Origin: Stenotrophomonas sp. UBA2302
GTDB taxonomy: Bacteria; Pseudomonadota; Gammaproteobacteria; Xanthomonadales; Xanthomonadaceae
Length of the DNA stretch: 64,000 nucleotides
Direction: 5' to 3'
NCBI GenBank assembly: GCA_002345545.1
Contig: DDVW01000056.1
Span: 444-64,443, forward strand
Positions 16,961 through 27,035 of the stretch are shown here, one piece after another. The position numbers and the translations under genes are program-made. The notes under the pieces are model-generated. The model had not been told where the DNA came from and ran no database searches. It saw only the letters and a list, made by a program, of their open reading frames with translations. The first letter of the stretch is position 1; each line of letters begins with the position of its first letter.

Positions 16961-18040
16961 TCAGCCCGCCGCCACCGCACGCCGGGCCGCGGCCACGATC
17001 CGCTCCACGCTCGGCAGGTACTTCATTTCCAGCCGGAACAGCGGGATGTGGGTGTCATAGCCGGTGACGCGCTCCACCGGGGCCAGCAGGTCGTACATCG
17101 ACTCCTCGGCCAGCCGCGCGGCGATCTCGGCACCGAAACCGGCGGTCTTCGGCGCTTCCTGCACGATCACGCAGCGGCCGGTGCGGGCCACCGATTCGGC
17201 GATGGTGGCGAAATCCAGCGGACGCAGCGTGGCCACGTCGATCACTTCGGCGCTGATGCCTTCGCCGGCCAGCGTGTCGGCCGCTTCCAGCGCTTCCTTG
17301 ACCTGTGCGCCCCACGCCACCAGGGTCACGTCGGTGCCGTCGCGCAGCACGAAGCACACGTCCAGCGGCAGCGCCTCGCCGTCATCGACGACCACTTCCT
17401 TGTACTGGCGGTAGATGCGCTTGGGCTCCATGTAGATCACCGGGTCCGGCTCGCGGATCGCCGCCAGCAGCAGCCCGTAGGCACGCTGCGGGCTGGACGG
17501 CAGCACCACGCGCAGGCCCGGCACGTTGGTGAAGATCGCCTCGTTGGCTTCGCTGTGGTGTTCCGGCGCGCGGATGCCGCCGCCCCACGGCACGCGCAGC
17601 ACCATCGGGCAATGCAGGCGGCCACGGGTGCGGTTACGCAGGCGCGCGGCGTGGCAGACGATGTGGTCCACCATCGGGTAGACGAAGCCGTCGAACTGCG
17701 CTTCGGCCACCGGCTTCATGCCCTGCGCGGCCAGGCCGACGGTGAGGCCGGCGATGGTGGTTTCATCCAGCGGGGTGTCGAGCACGCGCTGCGCGCCGAA
17801 GCGCTGCTGCAGGCCGGCGGTGGCGCGGAACACGCCGCCGTTGACGCCCACGTCCTCGCCCAGCACCAGCACCGAGGGGTCGTGCTGCATTTCCCAGGCC
17901 AGTGCTTGGGTGACGGCTTCGATGAGGGTGATCGGGGTGGCGGTCATCGGGACTTCTCCGCTGTTGCTGGCCGCGTTGTAGGCGACACCGTGATCGTGGC
18001 TGGCCGGGGTGACAGTCATGTTGTGCTTGATGTCATCCAT
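16961..18040 (-). CDS. pdhB: 2-oxoacid dehydrogenase E1 component, beta subunit
   Basis: 359 residues, about 30 longer at the N-terminus than typical beta subunits. Conserved blocks: LGEDVGVNGGVFRATAGLQ, DTPLDETTIAGLTVGLA, EAQFDGFVYPMVDHIVCHAA and VPWGGGIRAPEHHSE, with the catalytic His region intact. With the alpha subunit it forms the thiamine-diphosphate enzyme that decarboxylates pyruvate or a branched-chain 2-oxoacid. The ATG at 18040 overlaps the alpha stop in ATGGATGA, which argues for translational coupling; an internal ATG at 17947 would give the more usual length of about 328 residues. Confidence 0.88.
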   Translation of the reverse strand: MDDIKHNMTVTPASHDHGVAYNAASNSGEVPMTATPITLIEAVTQALAWEMQHDPSVLVLGEDVGVNGGVFRATAGLQQRFGAQRVLDTPLDETTIAGLTVGLAAQGMKPVAEAQFDGFVYPMVDHIVCHAARLRNRTRGRLHCPMVLRVPWGGGIRAPEHHSEANEAIFTNVPGLRVVLPSSPQRAYGLLLAAIREPDPVIYMEPKRIYRQYKEVVVDDGEALPLDVCFVLRDGTDVTLVAWGAQVKEALEAADTLAGEGISAEVIDVATLRPLDFATIAESVARTGRCVIVQEAPKTAGFGAEIAARLAEESMYDLLAPVERVTGYDTHIPLFRLEMKYLPSVERIVAAARRAVAAG

Positions 18041-19121
18041 TGCGCTGCTCCAGGGCGATGGCGGCCGCACGCTGGGCCAGCAGGTCCGGCGGCGGGTCGG
18101 CGTACAGGTAGTCGAACATCGCTTCCACCGGCTGCACCGGGCAGTTGAGGTAGGCGTTGACCTCCACGTCCACGCGCGTGCCGCATTCGGCGATCCAGCT
18201 CTTTTCCTCCTCCTCGCTCCACAGGCCCTGTGCGGTGAGGTACTTGCGCAGGCGGATCAGCGGTTCCTTCAGCCATGCCGCCTTCACTTCGGCATCGTCG
18301 CGGTAGCGGCGCGCGTCGTCGGCGGTGGTGTGGTCGGACAGGCGGTAGGTCAGCAGTTCCAGCACCGTGCCGCCCTTGCCGGACAGCGCGCGTGCGCGTG
18401 CCTGTTCCATCGCCGCCAGCACCGCGAGCAGGTCGTTGCCATCCACCTGCAGGCAGAACAGGCCGCCGGCCAGGCCCTTCTGGGCCAGCGTTTCGGCACC
18501 GGTCTGGGCCGAACGCGGCACCGAGATCGCCCAGCCGTTGTTGACCACGCACAGGATCAGCGGCAGCTGGTAGGCGCCGGCCGAGTTCACCGCGGCGTAG
18601 AAGTCGGTCTTGGAGCTGCCGCCGTCACCGCACACGGTCACCGCCACCTGCGGCTTGCGCTGCAGCTTGAAGGAAAGCGCTGAGCCGGCCGCATGCAGGC
18701 ACTGGGTGGAGATCGGCACGCAGATCGGGAAGTCGCGGGCGGCGTCGCTGCTGCGGTCATAGTCGCTGCCGCGCTCGTCGCCACCCCAGTACATCAGCAC
18801 GTCGCGCGGGCGCACGCCGCGCATGAACATCGCGCCGTACTCGCGGTAGCTGGGGGCAAACACGTCGCCGGGCTTCATCGCCGCGCCGATGCCGACGTGT
18901 GCGGCTTCATGGCCGAGGCAGGAGGCGAAGGTGCCGAGCTTGCCGGTGCGCTGCAGCGCCACGGCCTTGGTGTCGAACACCCGCGTGGCCAGCATCTGCT
19001 TGAACAGCGGCAGCAGCGTACGCGGATCGCGCAGCGAGGCGGGCAGGTCGTCGCGGACCAGGTTGCCGTCGGCATCCAGGTACTGCAGGTATTCGATTTG
19101 GAACTGGGCGGAAACCGTCAT
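18033..19121 (-). CDS. pdhA: 2-oxoacid dehydrogenase E1 component, alpha subunit
   Basis: 362 residues. The thiamine-diphosphate motif is visible as [34 protein letters not shown], with [18 protein letters not shown] upstream and the phosphorylation-loop equivalent [17 protein letters not shown] downstream. This organisation (separate alpha and beta subunits) is shared by branched-chain and Gram-positive-type pyruvate dehydrogenases. It is the first gene of the operon E1 alpha, E1 beta, SH3 protein, E2; no E3 gene is nearby. It is divergent from kynA across a 275-base region. The ATG at 19121 follows AAGG ten bases upstream. Confidence 0.88.
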   Translation of the reverse strand: MTVSAQFQIEYLQYLDADGNLVRDDLPASLRDPRTLLPLFKQMLATRVFDTKAVALQRTGKLGTFASCLGHEAAHVGIGAAMKPGDVFAPSYREYGAMFMRGVRPRDVLMYWGGDERGSDYDRSSDAARDFPICVPISTQCLHAAGSALSFKLQRKPQVAVTVCGDGGSSKTDFYAAVNSAGAYQLPLILCVVNNGWAISVPRSAQTGAETLAQKGLAGGLFCLQVDGNDLLAVLAAMEQARARALSGKGGTVLELLTYRLSDHTTADDARRYRDDAEVKAAWLKEPLIRLRKYLTAQGLWSEEEEKSWIAECGTRVDVEVNAYLNCPVQPVEAMFDYLYADPPPDLLAQRAAAIALEQRNG

Positions 19122-19396
19122 CGCATCAACACCTTGAACAGATGGTTTCAAATGATAGGAATTCACATGGTAAGGACTCGGGGCGGAAAAGCCGTCCTGC
19201 GGCGCAACACGAAAGACCGTACAAACCGCCCCGTGCCACGACTGCCATCAGCAAAGCCAACGTATTCAGTCATATTCCCTGCCGCCGGTATTGTCGCGCC
19301 GCAGGCGGGTGCGGGTGTTTCTTTTCCGTTGCCTGGCAACTGCGCAAGGTTGCGGCGCTGCGTTACGCTTGCGCCCCCGCGTACAGGGCAAGGCCG

Positions 19397-20257
19397 ATGA
19401 CCGTAGAAAAGAACCAGCGTGAGCTGGAAGCTGGCATCCACACCGACCTGCAGGGCCGGCTCACCTACGGCGGCTACCTGCGTCTGGACCAGCTGCTGTC
19501 GGCCCAGCAGCCGCTGTCCAACCCGCCACACCACGACGAGATGCTGTTCATCATCCAGCACCAGACCTCGGAGCTGTGGCTGAAGCTGCTGGCGCACGAA
19601 CTGCGCGCGGCGATGGTGCATATGCAGCGCGACGAGGTCTGGCAGTGCCGCAAGGTGCTGGCGCGGGCCAAGCAGGTGCTGCGCCAGCTGACCGAGCAGT
19701 GGTCGGTGCTGGAGACGCTGACCCCGTCCGAGTACATGGGCTTCCGCGATGTGCTGGGGCCGTCCTCCGGCTTCCAGTCGCTGCAGTACCGCTCGATCGA
19801 ATTCCTGCTCGGCAACAAGAACGCCGACATGCTGGCGGTGTTCGCGCATGACCCGGCCGGGCAGGCGCAGCTGCAGCAGGTGCTGGATGCGCCGAGCCTG
19901 TACGAGGAATTCCTGCGCTACCTGGCACGTTTCGGCCATGCCATCCCCGACACTTACCGCGCGCGTGACTGGACCCTGCCGCATGTCAGCGACCCGTCGC
20001 TGCGCGGCGTGTTCGAGCGCATCTACCAGGACACCGACCGTTACTGGCGCGAATATGCGCTGTGCGAGGACCTGGTGGATCTGGAAAGCCAGTTCCAGCT
20101 GTGGCGCTTCCGCCACATGCGCACGGTGATGCGGGTGATCGGCTTCAAGCGCGGCACCGGCGGCTCCAGTGGCGTGGGTTTCCTCAAGCAGGCGCTGGAG
20201 CTGACCTTCTTCCCGGAACTGTTCGAAGTACGCACCAGCATCCGCGCCGATGCCTGA
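19397..20257 (+). CDS. kynA: Tryptophan 2,3-dioxygenase
   Basis: 286 residues, matching the Xanthomonas enzyme. It oxidises L-tryptophan to N-formylkynurenine with a b-type heme. Seen: [19 protein letters not shown] with the distal His, [12 protein letters not shown] substrate-binding segment, [12 protein letters not shown] with the proximal heme His, and the flexible [12 protein letters not shown] loop that closes over the substrate. It is cytosolic and tetrameric in the family. The ATG at 19397 gives the usual MTVEKNQR start. No kynureninase or formamidase gene is adjacent. A strong terminator follows. Confidence 0.96.
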   Translation: MTVEKNQRELEAGIHTDLQGRLTYGGYLRLDQLLSAQQPLSNPPHHDEMLFIIQHQTSELWLKLLAHELRAAMVHMQRDEVWQCRKVLARAKQVLRQLTEQWSVLETLTPSEYMGFRDVLGPSSGFQSLQYRSIEFLLGNKNADMLAVFAHDPAGQAQLQQVLDAPSLYEEFLRYLARFGHAIPDTYRARDWTLPHVSDPSLRGVFERIYQDTDRYWREYALCEDLVDLESQFQLWRFRHMRTVMRVIGFKRGTGGSSGVGFLKQALELTFFPELFEVRTSIRADA

Positions 20258-20305
20258 GCTGCGGCCGGGGCCGGCTTGCCGGGGCCCGGATAGTCCGTGG
20301 GCGTT

Positions 20306-20356
20306 ACCTGCCGGCCCCAGTGATCCCGTCTCCTTTGGCCCGGCCGGCAGGTTTTT
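20306..20356 (+). terminator. Intrinsic terminator after kynA
   Basis: Eleven-base-pair stem ACCTGCCGGCC (20306-20316) with GGCCGGCAGGT (20342-20352), a 25-base loop and a final run of five T. It separates kynA from the peptide transporter. Confidence 0.7.
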
Positions 20357-20494
20357 CCGCGCAGGCGTCAGCCAATGACCACTGTGCGCCTTCGCCCCCG
20401 CGGATTTGACGTGGTGGCGACGCTTCTGTGATCCTCGCCCGTCGTGCCGGTTCCGGCCGATCTCTTACCCAACGACCTGTTCAGGGGACACCGC

Positions 20495-22006
20495 ATGAGC
20501 GCTGCCGCGCCGAATTCCGCATCAACCCCGGCGCCCGTGCCGGAGTTCAAGACCACCCTCGGCCATCCGCGTCCGCTGTGGATGCTGTTCATGACCGAGT
20601 TCTGGGAACGCTTCGCGTTCTATGGCATGCGCTGGGCGTTGGCGCTGTACATCGTCGCCCAGTTCTTCGATGGTGATGCCTCCGGTGAAGGTGCGGCCAG
20701 CAAGCTGTACGGCGCCTACCTGGCGCTGGTCTATGCGGCGGCGCTGTTCGGCGGCTATGTCGCCGACCGGGTGATCGGCTACCAGCGTTCGATCCTGCTC
20801 GGTGCGGTGGTGATGGCGGCCGGCCTGTTCATGGTCATCGTCCCTAACGAGACGGTGTTCAAGATCGGCCTGGCCACGATCGTGGCTGGCAACGGCCTGT
20901 TCAAGCCGAACATCTCGACCATGGTCGGCCAGCTGTATGCCACCGGTGACGAACGCCGCGATTCCGGCTTCACCCTGTTCTACATGGGCATCAACGCCGG
21001 TGCGCTGATCGCGCCGATCCTGACCGGCTGGCTGGCCGAGAACATGTTCGGCGGCTCCTCGCAGATGCCGGCCTACAAGGCGGTATTCATCGCCTCGGGC
21101 GTGGGCATGCTGATCAGCCTGGTGTGGTTCTGGTTTGGCCGCGCGCAGCTCAAGGGCATCGGCCGTCCCATCGAAGGCGGCGAAGGTTTCGGGCGCTTGC
21201 TGCTGGTGCTGCTGGGCGTGCTGGTGGCGATCCCGGCGATCTACTTCCTGCTTACCATCGATGCCAACACCCTGCAGGTGCTGCTGACCATCCTGTTCGT
21301 GGGCCTGTGCGTGCTGATCCTGCGCGAGGGCTTCGCCAACGGTGCGGTGGCGCGCGACAAGGCGATCGCGATGCTGATCATCTTCGCCTTCAACGTGCTG
21401 TTCTGGGTGTTCTTCGAACAGGCCGGCAGCTCGTTCAACTTCCTGGCGCAGAACATCGTCCAGCGCGATTTCGGCGGCTGGACGTTCCCGGTGGGCTGGT
21501 TCCAGTCGGTCAACTCGCTGGCCATCATCACCCTGGCGCCGGTCATCGCCTGGCTGTGGGTCAAGATGGGCAAGGCCAATCCGTCGATCCCGCGCAAGTT
21601 CGGCCTGGGCATCATCTTCAACGGCCTGGCGTTCCTGCTGCTGATGTTCTCGCTGTCCAGCCTGGTGGACCCGCAGAGCCTGAAGATCCCGTTCTGGACC
21701 CTGTTCATGGTCTACGTGATCCAGTCGGTGGGCGAGCTGTGCCTGTCGCCGATCGGCCTGTCGATGGTGACCAAGCTGGCGCCGGTGCGCCTGATCGGCT
21801 TCGGCATGGGCGGCTGGTTCCTGTCCACCGCGATCGGCAACAACCTGTCGGGCATCTTCGCCAGCAGCGTCAGCGGCGAAGGCGGCATGACCGTGGCCTC
21901 GGCGCAGGCCGGTTACACCTTCGGTTTCTGGGTGCTGATCGGCGCCGGCGTGCTGCTGTTCCTGATCGCGCCGCTGATCCAGAAGCTGATGCACGGCGTG
22001 AAGTAA
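20495..22006 (+). CDS. Proton-dependent oligopeptide transporter (POT/PTR family)
   Basis: 503 residues with about 14 membrane helices. The TM1 signature of the family is present: FMTEFWERFAFYGMRWALAL (ExxERFxYY-type proton-coupling motif), followed by GGYVADRVIGYQRSILLGAVVM and the PTR2 signature FTLFYMGINAGALIAPILTG. It imports di- and tripeptides with protons across the inner membrane. AGGGGA lies about ten bases before the ATG. The next gene, a lipoprotein, starts ten bases after the stop and is probably co-transcribed. Confidence 0.93.
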   Translation: MSAAAPNSASTPAPVPEFKTTLGHPRPLWMLFMTEFWERFAFYGMRWALALYIVAQFFDGDASGEGAASKLYGAYLALVYAAALFGGYVADRVIGYQRSILLGAVVMAAGLFMVIVPNETVFKIGLATIVAGNGLFKPNISTMVGQLYATGDERRDSGFTLFYMGINAGALIAPILTGWLAENMFGGSSQMPAYKAVFIASGVGMLISLVWFWFGRAQLKGIGRPIEGGEGFGRLLLVLLGVLVAIPAIYFLLTIDANTLQVLLTILFVGLCVLILREGFANGAVARDKAIAMLIIFAFNVLFWVFFEQAGSSFNFLAQNIVQRDFGGWTFPVGWFQSVNSLAIITLAPVIAWLWVKMGKANPSIPRKFGLGIIFNGLAFLLLMFSLSSLVDPQSLKIPFWTLFMVYVIQSVGELCLSPIGLSMVTKLAPVRLIGFGMGGWFLSTAIGNNLSGIFASSVSGEGGMTVASAQAGYTFGFWVLIGAGVLLFLIAPLIQKLMHGVK

Positions 22007-22016
22007 GGCGCCGGTG

Positions 22017-22619
22017 ATGATGCGGCTGCCCGCATGGGCTCCCCTGCTGCTGGCCGCGACCCTGGCCGGCTGCAATCCGCCGCCGGCCGCCGCGCCGGTC
22101 GCGGCGCAGCCGCTGGACACCTCCGAGCAGAAGGCACCGGTGGCTGACATCAGCCAGCCCGTTGCCTCGGGTAACACCGCCGCCGCGGCCGATGTCGCCG
22201 CGCTGGCGGCACTCAGTGCACGCTTCGATCCGGCGCGCGATGCGGCCGCCGATCTGGAAATGGCCAAGGTCGAGGCCCAGCGCGGCGGCAAGCGGATCGT
22301 GCTGGAGGTGGGCGGCGCGGACTGCGCGCGCTGCCAGTTGCTGGACCGCTTCATGGAAGGGGATTCGCAACTCCGCCGCTTCCGTGACGCCCATTATGTG
22401 TGGCTGAAAGTCGATGCCGGCAGCGAGGCCGGCAGTGCCGCCCTGCTGTCGCAATTGCCGCCGGTCCAGCAGCATCCGCACTTGTTCGTGCTGGACGCCG
22501 AAGGCCGGCTGCTGCATTCCCGGCCCACCGCCGGGCTGGAGAAGGGGCAGGGCTACGACCACGGCAGGTTTGACGGTTTTCTCAAGCACTGGGTGCCGCC
22601 CGCTGTGCCGGCCGGATGA
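22017..22619 (+). CDS. Thioredoxin-fold lipoprotein with a CxxC motif
   Basis: 200 residues. A lipoprotein signal peptide ends in LAGC (Cys near residue 18), then an Ala/Pro-rich linker, then a thioredoxin-like domain: RIVLEVGGADCARCQLLDRF carries the CARC redox pair and LFVLDAEGRLLHSRPTAGLEKG the cis-Pro-type region. It is probably membrane-anchored in the periplasm and acts in thiol exchange or as a thioredoxin-fold binding protein. Three in-frame starts (GTG, ATG, ATG) are clustered; the ATG at 22017 is best spaced from AAGG. It follows the peptide transporter closely. Confidence 0.75.
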   Translation: MMRLPAWAPLLLAATLAGCNPPPAAAPVAAQPLDTSEQKAPVADISQPVASGNTAAAADVAALAALSARFDPARDAAADLEMAKVEAQRGGKRIVLEVGGADCARCQLLDRFMEGDSQLRRFRDAHYVWLKVDAGSEAGSAALLSQLPPVQQHPHLFVLDAEGRLLHSRPTAGLEKGQGYDHGRFDGFLKHWVPPAVPAG

Positions 22620-22629
22620 AGCAACCGCG

Positions 22630-22657
22630 ACGGCGCCTGGGGGCGCCGTTGTTTTTT
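22630..22657 (+). terminator. Intrinsic terminator after the transporter-lipoprotein pair
   Basis: Stem ACGGCGCC / GGCGCCGT with loop TGGG, followed by TGTTTTTT. It starts 11 bases after the lipoprotein stop codon and should end the transporter transcript. Confidence 0.85.
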
Positions 22658-22817
22658 GTGCGGCAGCCCGGGCAATCCGTCCGGCCAGTTCCGGGGTGTG
22701 CCGGGTGCGCTCTGGCCGGTGCGTCCACGGCGGACCGGTGCCGGCCGGTTTCATTTTTCCGGCACCCGGCCGTTAACGGTTCAATCCCGTCTGCTTCCGG
22801 TATCTGCCGTGCCCGTC

Positions 22818-23933
22818 ATGCAGCCCCTTGCCAACACGTCCTCTTCCGCCGTCGGGGAGCCGCTGCCGGACCCGGCCGGCACCGTGCTGCCCACGGTGGA
22901 GGCGCTGCTGGACGAAAGTCCGCCGATGGAAGAGGTGGTGGCCCCGGCCTCGCGGCTGCCGCTGCTCGCTCCGCCGTCCAACATCATGCTGCAGTCGGCG
23001 GTGGCGCGGCTGGTCGAACAGAAGGACGGCATCGACGCGCTGGTGCGTGACGGGCTGCTGGCCGGGCTGCTGCCGGCGGCCTGGAATGCGGTGCCGGGCA
23101 ACGAGTTGCGGGCGTTCGTCGCCTCGGTGGTGCCGTTCGCCTCCGATGCGGTGCGCGGCGACACGGTGCCGGCGCAGGTGCCGCTGAAGTTCCTGCTCGG
23201 CCAGTCACACCGCTGGGGCAGGAACGAGGTGAACGAGCCGAAATCGCTGGCGGTCTACCTGGCCGCCGATGAGCGGGCCAGTGCCGGCGGCAGCGACCCG
23301 GCCGAGGTGATGCTGCTGGCGCCGCTGGGGCTGGCCTGGGCGCACCAGGGACGTAGCCGGGTGGGTTTCCTGCGGGCGATGGGTGTGGCCACGATGGCGG
23401 CACGGGTGACGACGCTGCCCTATCCGGAGGCCCGCCAGCTGGCGTTGTACCAGGTCACGGTGGACGGGGTCAGCCAGGTCTGGTGCGTACGCGACAACCA
23501 GCGGCTGCGGGTGTTGACCGCCGCTTCGCTGACATTGCCGCTGTTGACCGCTTATGGCGTCGCCGCACCACAGCCATGGCCTGCGCAATGGCCTGATCCG
23601 ATCGAAGTTGGCGCCGAGCTGGCGCAGCTGCGTGGCGGGCGTGACGTGGTCGAGGTCGATCTGGTCAAGCTGGTGGACAAGATCAGGCGTGGCAAGGCCG
23701 GCGAGGCATGGGCCAGCGCCAGTCTGATGCAGCTGCACACCTGGGTACCGCGTTGGCGCTTTTTCCTGGCGTCCTTCATCGGCCTGCCGGCGGCGCTGCT
23801 GCTGATCGCGGCGCTGGCGTTGCCGGGACAGATCGAGGTGGCCGCGGTGGCCGCAGCACTCGGATTCGCCGGCGGGGCCATTGCCGCACTGGCAGCGCCG
23901 TGGATCTACGCCAGGCGCAAGCACCTGAGCTGA
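22818..23933 (+). CDS. Hypothetical protein with C-terminal membrane hairpin
   Basis: 371 residues of unrecognised family. Residues 1-60 are Pro/Ser-rich and probably disordered; residues 60-300 look like a soluble mixed domain (segments LKFLLGQSHRWGRNEVNEPKSLAVYLA, LPYPEARQLALYQVTVDGVSQVWCVRDNQRL); the end has two adjacent hydrophobic helices (WRFFLASFIGLPAALLLIAALAL and a second Ala/Gly-rich one) and a basic tail. It looks like a cytosolic protein tethered to the inner membrane. Start is ATG 22818; GTG 22809 is possible. Nothing around it indicates function: upstream a terminator, downstream a convergent MarR gene. Confidence 0.7.
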   Translation: MQPLANTSSSAVGEPLPDPAGTVLPTVEALLDESPPMEEVVAPASRLPLLAPPSNIMLQSAVARLVEQKDGIDALVRDGLLAGLLPAAWNAVPGNELRAFVASVVPFASDAVRGDTVPAQVPLKFLLGQSHRWGRNEVNEPKSLAVYLAADERASAGGSDPAEVMLLAPLGLAWAHQGRSRVGFLRAMGVATMAARVTTLPYPEARQLALYQVTVDGVSQVWCVRDNQRLRVLTAASLTLPLLTAYGVAAPQPWPAQWPDPIEVGAELAQLRGGRDVVEVDLVKLVDKIRRGKAGEAWASASLMQLHTWVPRWRFFLASFIGLPAALLLIAALALPGQIEVAAVAAALGFAGGAIAALAAPWIYARRKHLS

Positions 23934-23946
23934 TCGCGGCGGGCGA

Positions 23947-24441
23947 TCAACCCTCGTTCATGCGCGGCAGGCCGGCGTCGGCCAGGCGCGTGATCAGGCG
24001 TTCCAGCACCAGTTCTTCTTCTTCGGTGAGCACCGACATCAGGCGCCGGTCCATCTCGATCACCAGCGGCGCGATGCTCTCGTAGACCTCGAAGCCGGCA
24101 GCGGAAAGCGCCAGCACCGAGCGCCGGCGGTCATCGCCATGCGTTTCGCGCTTGATGAAGCCGCGCTCCAGCAGTCGCCCGACGGCGCGGCTGACGGCCA
24201 CCTTGTCCATCGCCGTACGGTCGGACACCTCGGAGGCCGAGCTGCCCGGATACAGCGCCAGGATGGTGATCACCCGCCATTCGGGAATGGCCAGGCCGTA
24301 GCGGTCGCCGTACAGCCGGGCGATGTTGGCGCTGACGCGGTTGGACAAGACGCTGATGCGATAGGGCAGGAACTGCTCAAGGTCCAGCAGGACGTGCGAG
24401 GCCCGGATGCTGGTGGACTTGCTGTAATCGGAAGAGCTCAT
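23947..24441 (-). CDS. MarR family transcriptional regulator, likely controlling hppD
   Basis: 164 residues with a central winged helix: IPEWRVITILALYPGSSASEVSDRTAMDKVAVSRAVGRLLERGFI is the helix-turn-helix and recognition helix, and THGDDRRRSVLALSAAG the DxRxxR wing. Flanking helices give the usual MarR dimer. Related proteins (for example HpaR) respond to aromatic acids. It is transcribed divergently from hppD with 123 bases between starts, and a partial palindrome in that space overlaps the hppD promoter, so it probably represses homogentisate-pathway genes and perhaps itself. Start ATG 24441 rather than GTG 24453, which would overlap its own Shine-Dalgarno. Confidence 0.87.
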   Translation of the reverse strand: MSSSDYSKSTSIRASHVLLDLEQFLPYRISVLSNRVSANIARLYGDRYGLAIPEWRVITILALYPGSSASEVSDRTAMDKVAVSRAVGRLLERGFIKRETHGDDRRRSVLALSAAGFEVYESIAPLVIEMDRRLMSVLTEEEELVLERLITRLADAGLPRMNEG

Positions 24442-24454
24442 GTTGCAGTGCACC

Positions 24455-24483
24455 TTGCTGGTGGTTACATATGAAACTATAAC
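24455..24483 (+). promoter_or_regulatory. hppD promoter with overlapping MarR-type operator
   Basis: A sigma-70 pattern TTGCTG (24455-24460), 17-base spacer and TATAAC (24478-24483) points toward hppD. The partial inverted repeat GTTACA (24464-24469) and TATAAC (24478-24483), separated by eight bases, covers the spacer and -10 region. That placement suits repression by the divergent MarR protein. Both the promoter and the operator are read by eye. Confidence 0.55.
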
Positions 24484-24564
24484 GTGGGATTACAACCCGC
24501 GTCGGGCGCAGGATCCAGTTGCGCCGCCGCTGGTCGACGACCGTTCTGCCTTCCGGAGCTGACC

Positions 24565-25671
24565 ATGAATACCCCCGCCACCCACGCGCCCAATCCGGGC
24601 ATGCAGGTCACCACCTTCGAAAACCCGATGGGCATCGATGGTTTCGAGTTCGTCGAATTCGCCGCCCCGGCCGGACAGGCCGACCGGCTGCACGACTACT
24701 TCAAGAACATGGGATTCACTGCCGTACTCCGCCATCGGCAGCGTGCTATTACCGTCTACCGTCAAGGCGGCGTCAACTTCCTTGTGAACGAGGAGCCGGA
24801 CTCCTTTGCCGCCGACTTCGCCGCCAAGCACGGCCCCTGCGCCTGCGGCTTCGCGATCCGCTTCGGCAAGCCGGCCGCCGAGGTGCTCTCGGCCGCACGC
24901 AGCAACGGTGCCGAAGAGGTGGACCTGCTGCCGGAAACCCGCGCGGTGCCGGCGCCGGTGATCAAGGGTATCGGCGACTGCATGCTGTACCTGGTCGACC
25001 GCTATGGCGAAGCCGGCAGCATCTACGACGCCGACTACGAGCCGATCGAAGGTGCCGTGCAGAACCCAGCCGGCTTCGGCCTGACCTTCATCGACCACCT
25101 GACCCACAACCTGTACCTGGGCAACATGCAGCAGTGGTCGGACTACTACGAGCGGCTGTTCAACTTCCGCGAGATCCGCTACTTCGACATCAAGGGTGCC
25201 AAGACCGGGCTGGTGTCCAAGGCGATGACCGCGCCGGACGGCATCGTGCGTATCCCGCTCAACGAGTCCTCCGACCCGAAGAGCCAGATCAACGAGTACC
25301 TGGACGCCTACAAGGGCGAGGGTATCCAGCACATCGCCTGCTTCACCGACAACATCTATGAGACGGTGGAGGCGATGCGCGCGCACGGCGTCGAGTTCCT
25401 GGATACGCCGGACACCTATTTCGACGTGGTCGACCTGCGCATTCCCGACAACGGCGAGGACGTGGAACGCCTGCGCAGGAACAAGATCCTGATCGACGCC
25501 GACCCTGAGACCAAGCAGCGCAAGCTGCTGCAGATATTCACCCAGAACGCGATCGGTCCGATTTTCTTCGAGATCATCCAGCGCAAGGGTAACGAGGGCT
25601 TCGGCGAAGGCAACTTCCAGGCGCTGTTCGAGAGCATCGAGCGCGACCAGATCAAGCGCGGCGTGCTGTAA
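24565..25671 (+). CDS. hppD: 4-hydroxyphenylpyruvate dioxygenase
   Basis: 368 residues. It converts 4-hydroxyphenylpyruvate to homogentisate with a non-heme Fe(II). Two glyoxalase-like halves are seen; the metal ligands are in the C-terminal half: His in [14 protein letters not shown], His in [10 protein letters not shown] and Glu in [11 protein letters not shown]. The C-terminal [14 protein letters not shown] closes the active site. GGAG precedes the ATG at 24565. It is followed by hmgA after 65 bases containing only an eight-base-pair GC hairpin (25687-25707) without T-run, so the two enzymes are probably one transcript. Confidence 0.96.
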   Translation: MNTPATHAPNPGMQVTTFENPMGIDGFEFVEFAAPAGQADRLHDYFKNMGFTAVLRHRQRAITVYRQGGVNFLVNEEPDSFAADFAAKHGPCACGFAIRFGKPAAEVLSAARSNGAEEVDLLPETRAVPAPVIKGIGDCMLYLVDRYGEAGSIYDADYEPIEGAVQNPAGFGLTFIDHLTHNLYLGNMQQWSDYYERLFNFREIRYFDIKGAKTGLVSKAMTAPDGIVRIPLNESSDPKSQINEYLDAYKGEGIQHIACFTDNIYETVEAMRAHGVEFLDTPDTYFDVVDLRIPDNGEDVERLRRNKILIDADPETKQRKLLQIFTQNAIGPIFFEIIQRKGNEGFGEGNFQALFESIERDQIKRGVL

Positions 25672-25736
25672 GCGCACTACCATCGAGCCCCTCCCGCGCG
25701 GAGGGGCCCGGCACAACGGATACAGGCAGGTCAGTG

Positions 25737-27035
25737 ATGGTCAGCAGTGGTTATCAATCCGGTTTCGGCAACGAGTTCGCCACCGAGGCCGTGCCCGGTA
25801 CCTTGCCGGTGGGACGCAATTCGCCGCAGCAGGTGGCCCATGGCCTGTATGCCGAGCAGCTGACCGGCACCGCCTTCACCGCGCCGCGCGGGGCCAACCG
25901 CCGCAGCTGGCTGTACCGGATCCGCCCGGCGGCGATGCACGGCGAGTTCACCCCGTTCGCGCAGCCGCGCCTGCATGGCGAGTTCAGCCATGCCGCGGTG
26001 TCGCCCAACCAGCTGCGCTGGGACCCGCTGCCGCTGCCGACCACGCCCACCGATTTCATCGAAGGCCTGTACACGATGGGTGGCAACGGCGGCCCTGCTG
26101 CGCACAGTGGCGCCGGCATCCACCTGTATGCGGCCAACGCCGACATGCGCGGGCGCTGGTTCTACAACGCCGATGCCGAACTGCTGATCGTGCCGCAGCT
26201 GGGCCGGCTGCGGCTGCGCACCGAGCTGGGCCTGATCGAGATCGAGCCGCAGCAGATCGCGGTGATCCCGCGCGGCGTGCGCTTTGCCGTCGAGCTGCCG
26301 GACGGGCAGGCGCGCGGCTATGTCTGCGAGAACTTCGGTGCGCTGCTCAAGCTGCCCGATCTGGGCCCGATCGGCAGCAACGGCCTGGCCAACCCGCGCG
26401 ATTTCGAGACCCCGGTCGCCGCCTACGAGAACGTCGAAGGCGACTTCGAACTGGTGGCCAAGTTCCAGGGCCGGCTGTGGCGCGCGGACATCGGCCATTC
26501 GCCGCTGGATGTGGTCGGCTGGCATGGCAACTACGCGCCGTACCGCTACGACCTGCGCCACTTCAACACCATCGGTTCGATCAGCTACGACCACCCGGAC
26601 CCGTCGATCTTCCTGGTGCTGCATTCGGCCAGCGACACCCCGGGCACCAGCAACCTGGATTTCGTAATCTTCCCGCCGCGCTGGCTGGTGGCGCAGGACA
26701 CCTTCCGCCCGCCGTGGTTCCACCGCAACATCGCCAGCGAGTTCATGGGCCTGATCCACGGTGCCTATGACGCCAAGGCCGAGGGCTTCGTGCCCGGCGG
26801 CGCCTCGTTGCACAACTGCATGACCGGCCACGGCCCGGATGCGGCCACCTTCGACAAGGCCTCGCAGGCGGATCTGTCCAAGCCGGACGTGATCACCGAC
26901 ACCATGGCCTTCATGTTCGAGACGCGCGGGGTGATCTGTCCGAGCGAGCAGGCGGTGGCGGCAGCGCATCGCCAGCGTGGCTACCAGGCCTGCTGGAGCG
27001 GCCTGCGCAGCAACTTCATCCCACCGCAGGGGTAA
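25737..27035 (+). CDS. hmgA: Homogentisate 1,2-dioxygenase
   Basis: 432 residues. It opens the homogentisate ring to maleylacetoacetate, the step after HppD. The start [18 protein letters not shown] is the family's N-terminal signature. Iron ligands are visible in [18 protein letters not shown] (His, Glu) and [12 protein letters not shown] (His). Start ATG 25737 or the GTG one codon earlier. No maleylacetoacetate isomerase or fumarylacetoacetase gene follows; instead a minus-strand gene overlaps its 3' end by 20 bases. Confidence 0.96.
   Translation: MVSSGYQSGFGNEFATEAVPGTLPVGRNSPQQVAHGLYAEQLTGTAFTAPRGANRRSWLYRIRPAAMHGEFTPFAQPRLHGEFSHAAVSPNQLRWDPLPLPTTPTDFIEGLYTMGGNGGPAAHSGAGIHLYAANADMRGRWFYNADAELLIVPQLGRLRLRTELGLIEIEPQQIAVIPRGVRFAVELPDGQARGYVCENFGALLKLPDLGPIGSNGLANPRDFETPVAAYENVEGDFELVAKFQGRLWRADIGHSPLDVVGWHGNYAPYRYDLRHFNTIGSISYDHPDPSIFLVLHSASDTPGTSNLDFVIFPPRWLVAQDTFRPPWFHRNIASEFMGLIHGAYDAKAEGFVPGGASLHNCMTGHGPDAATFDKASQADLSKPDVITDTMAFMFETRGVICPSEQAVAAAHRQRGYQACWSGLRSNFIPPQG

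Noticed and set aside
25687-25707. A GC hairpin between hppD and hmgA
   Set aside because: It has an eight-base-pair stem but no T-run, so I do not call it a terminator; it may stabilise the message.
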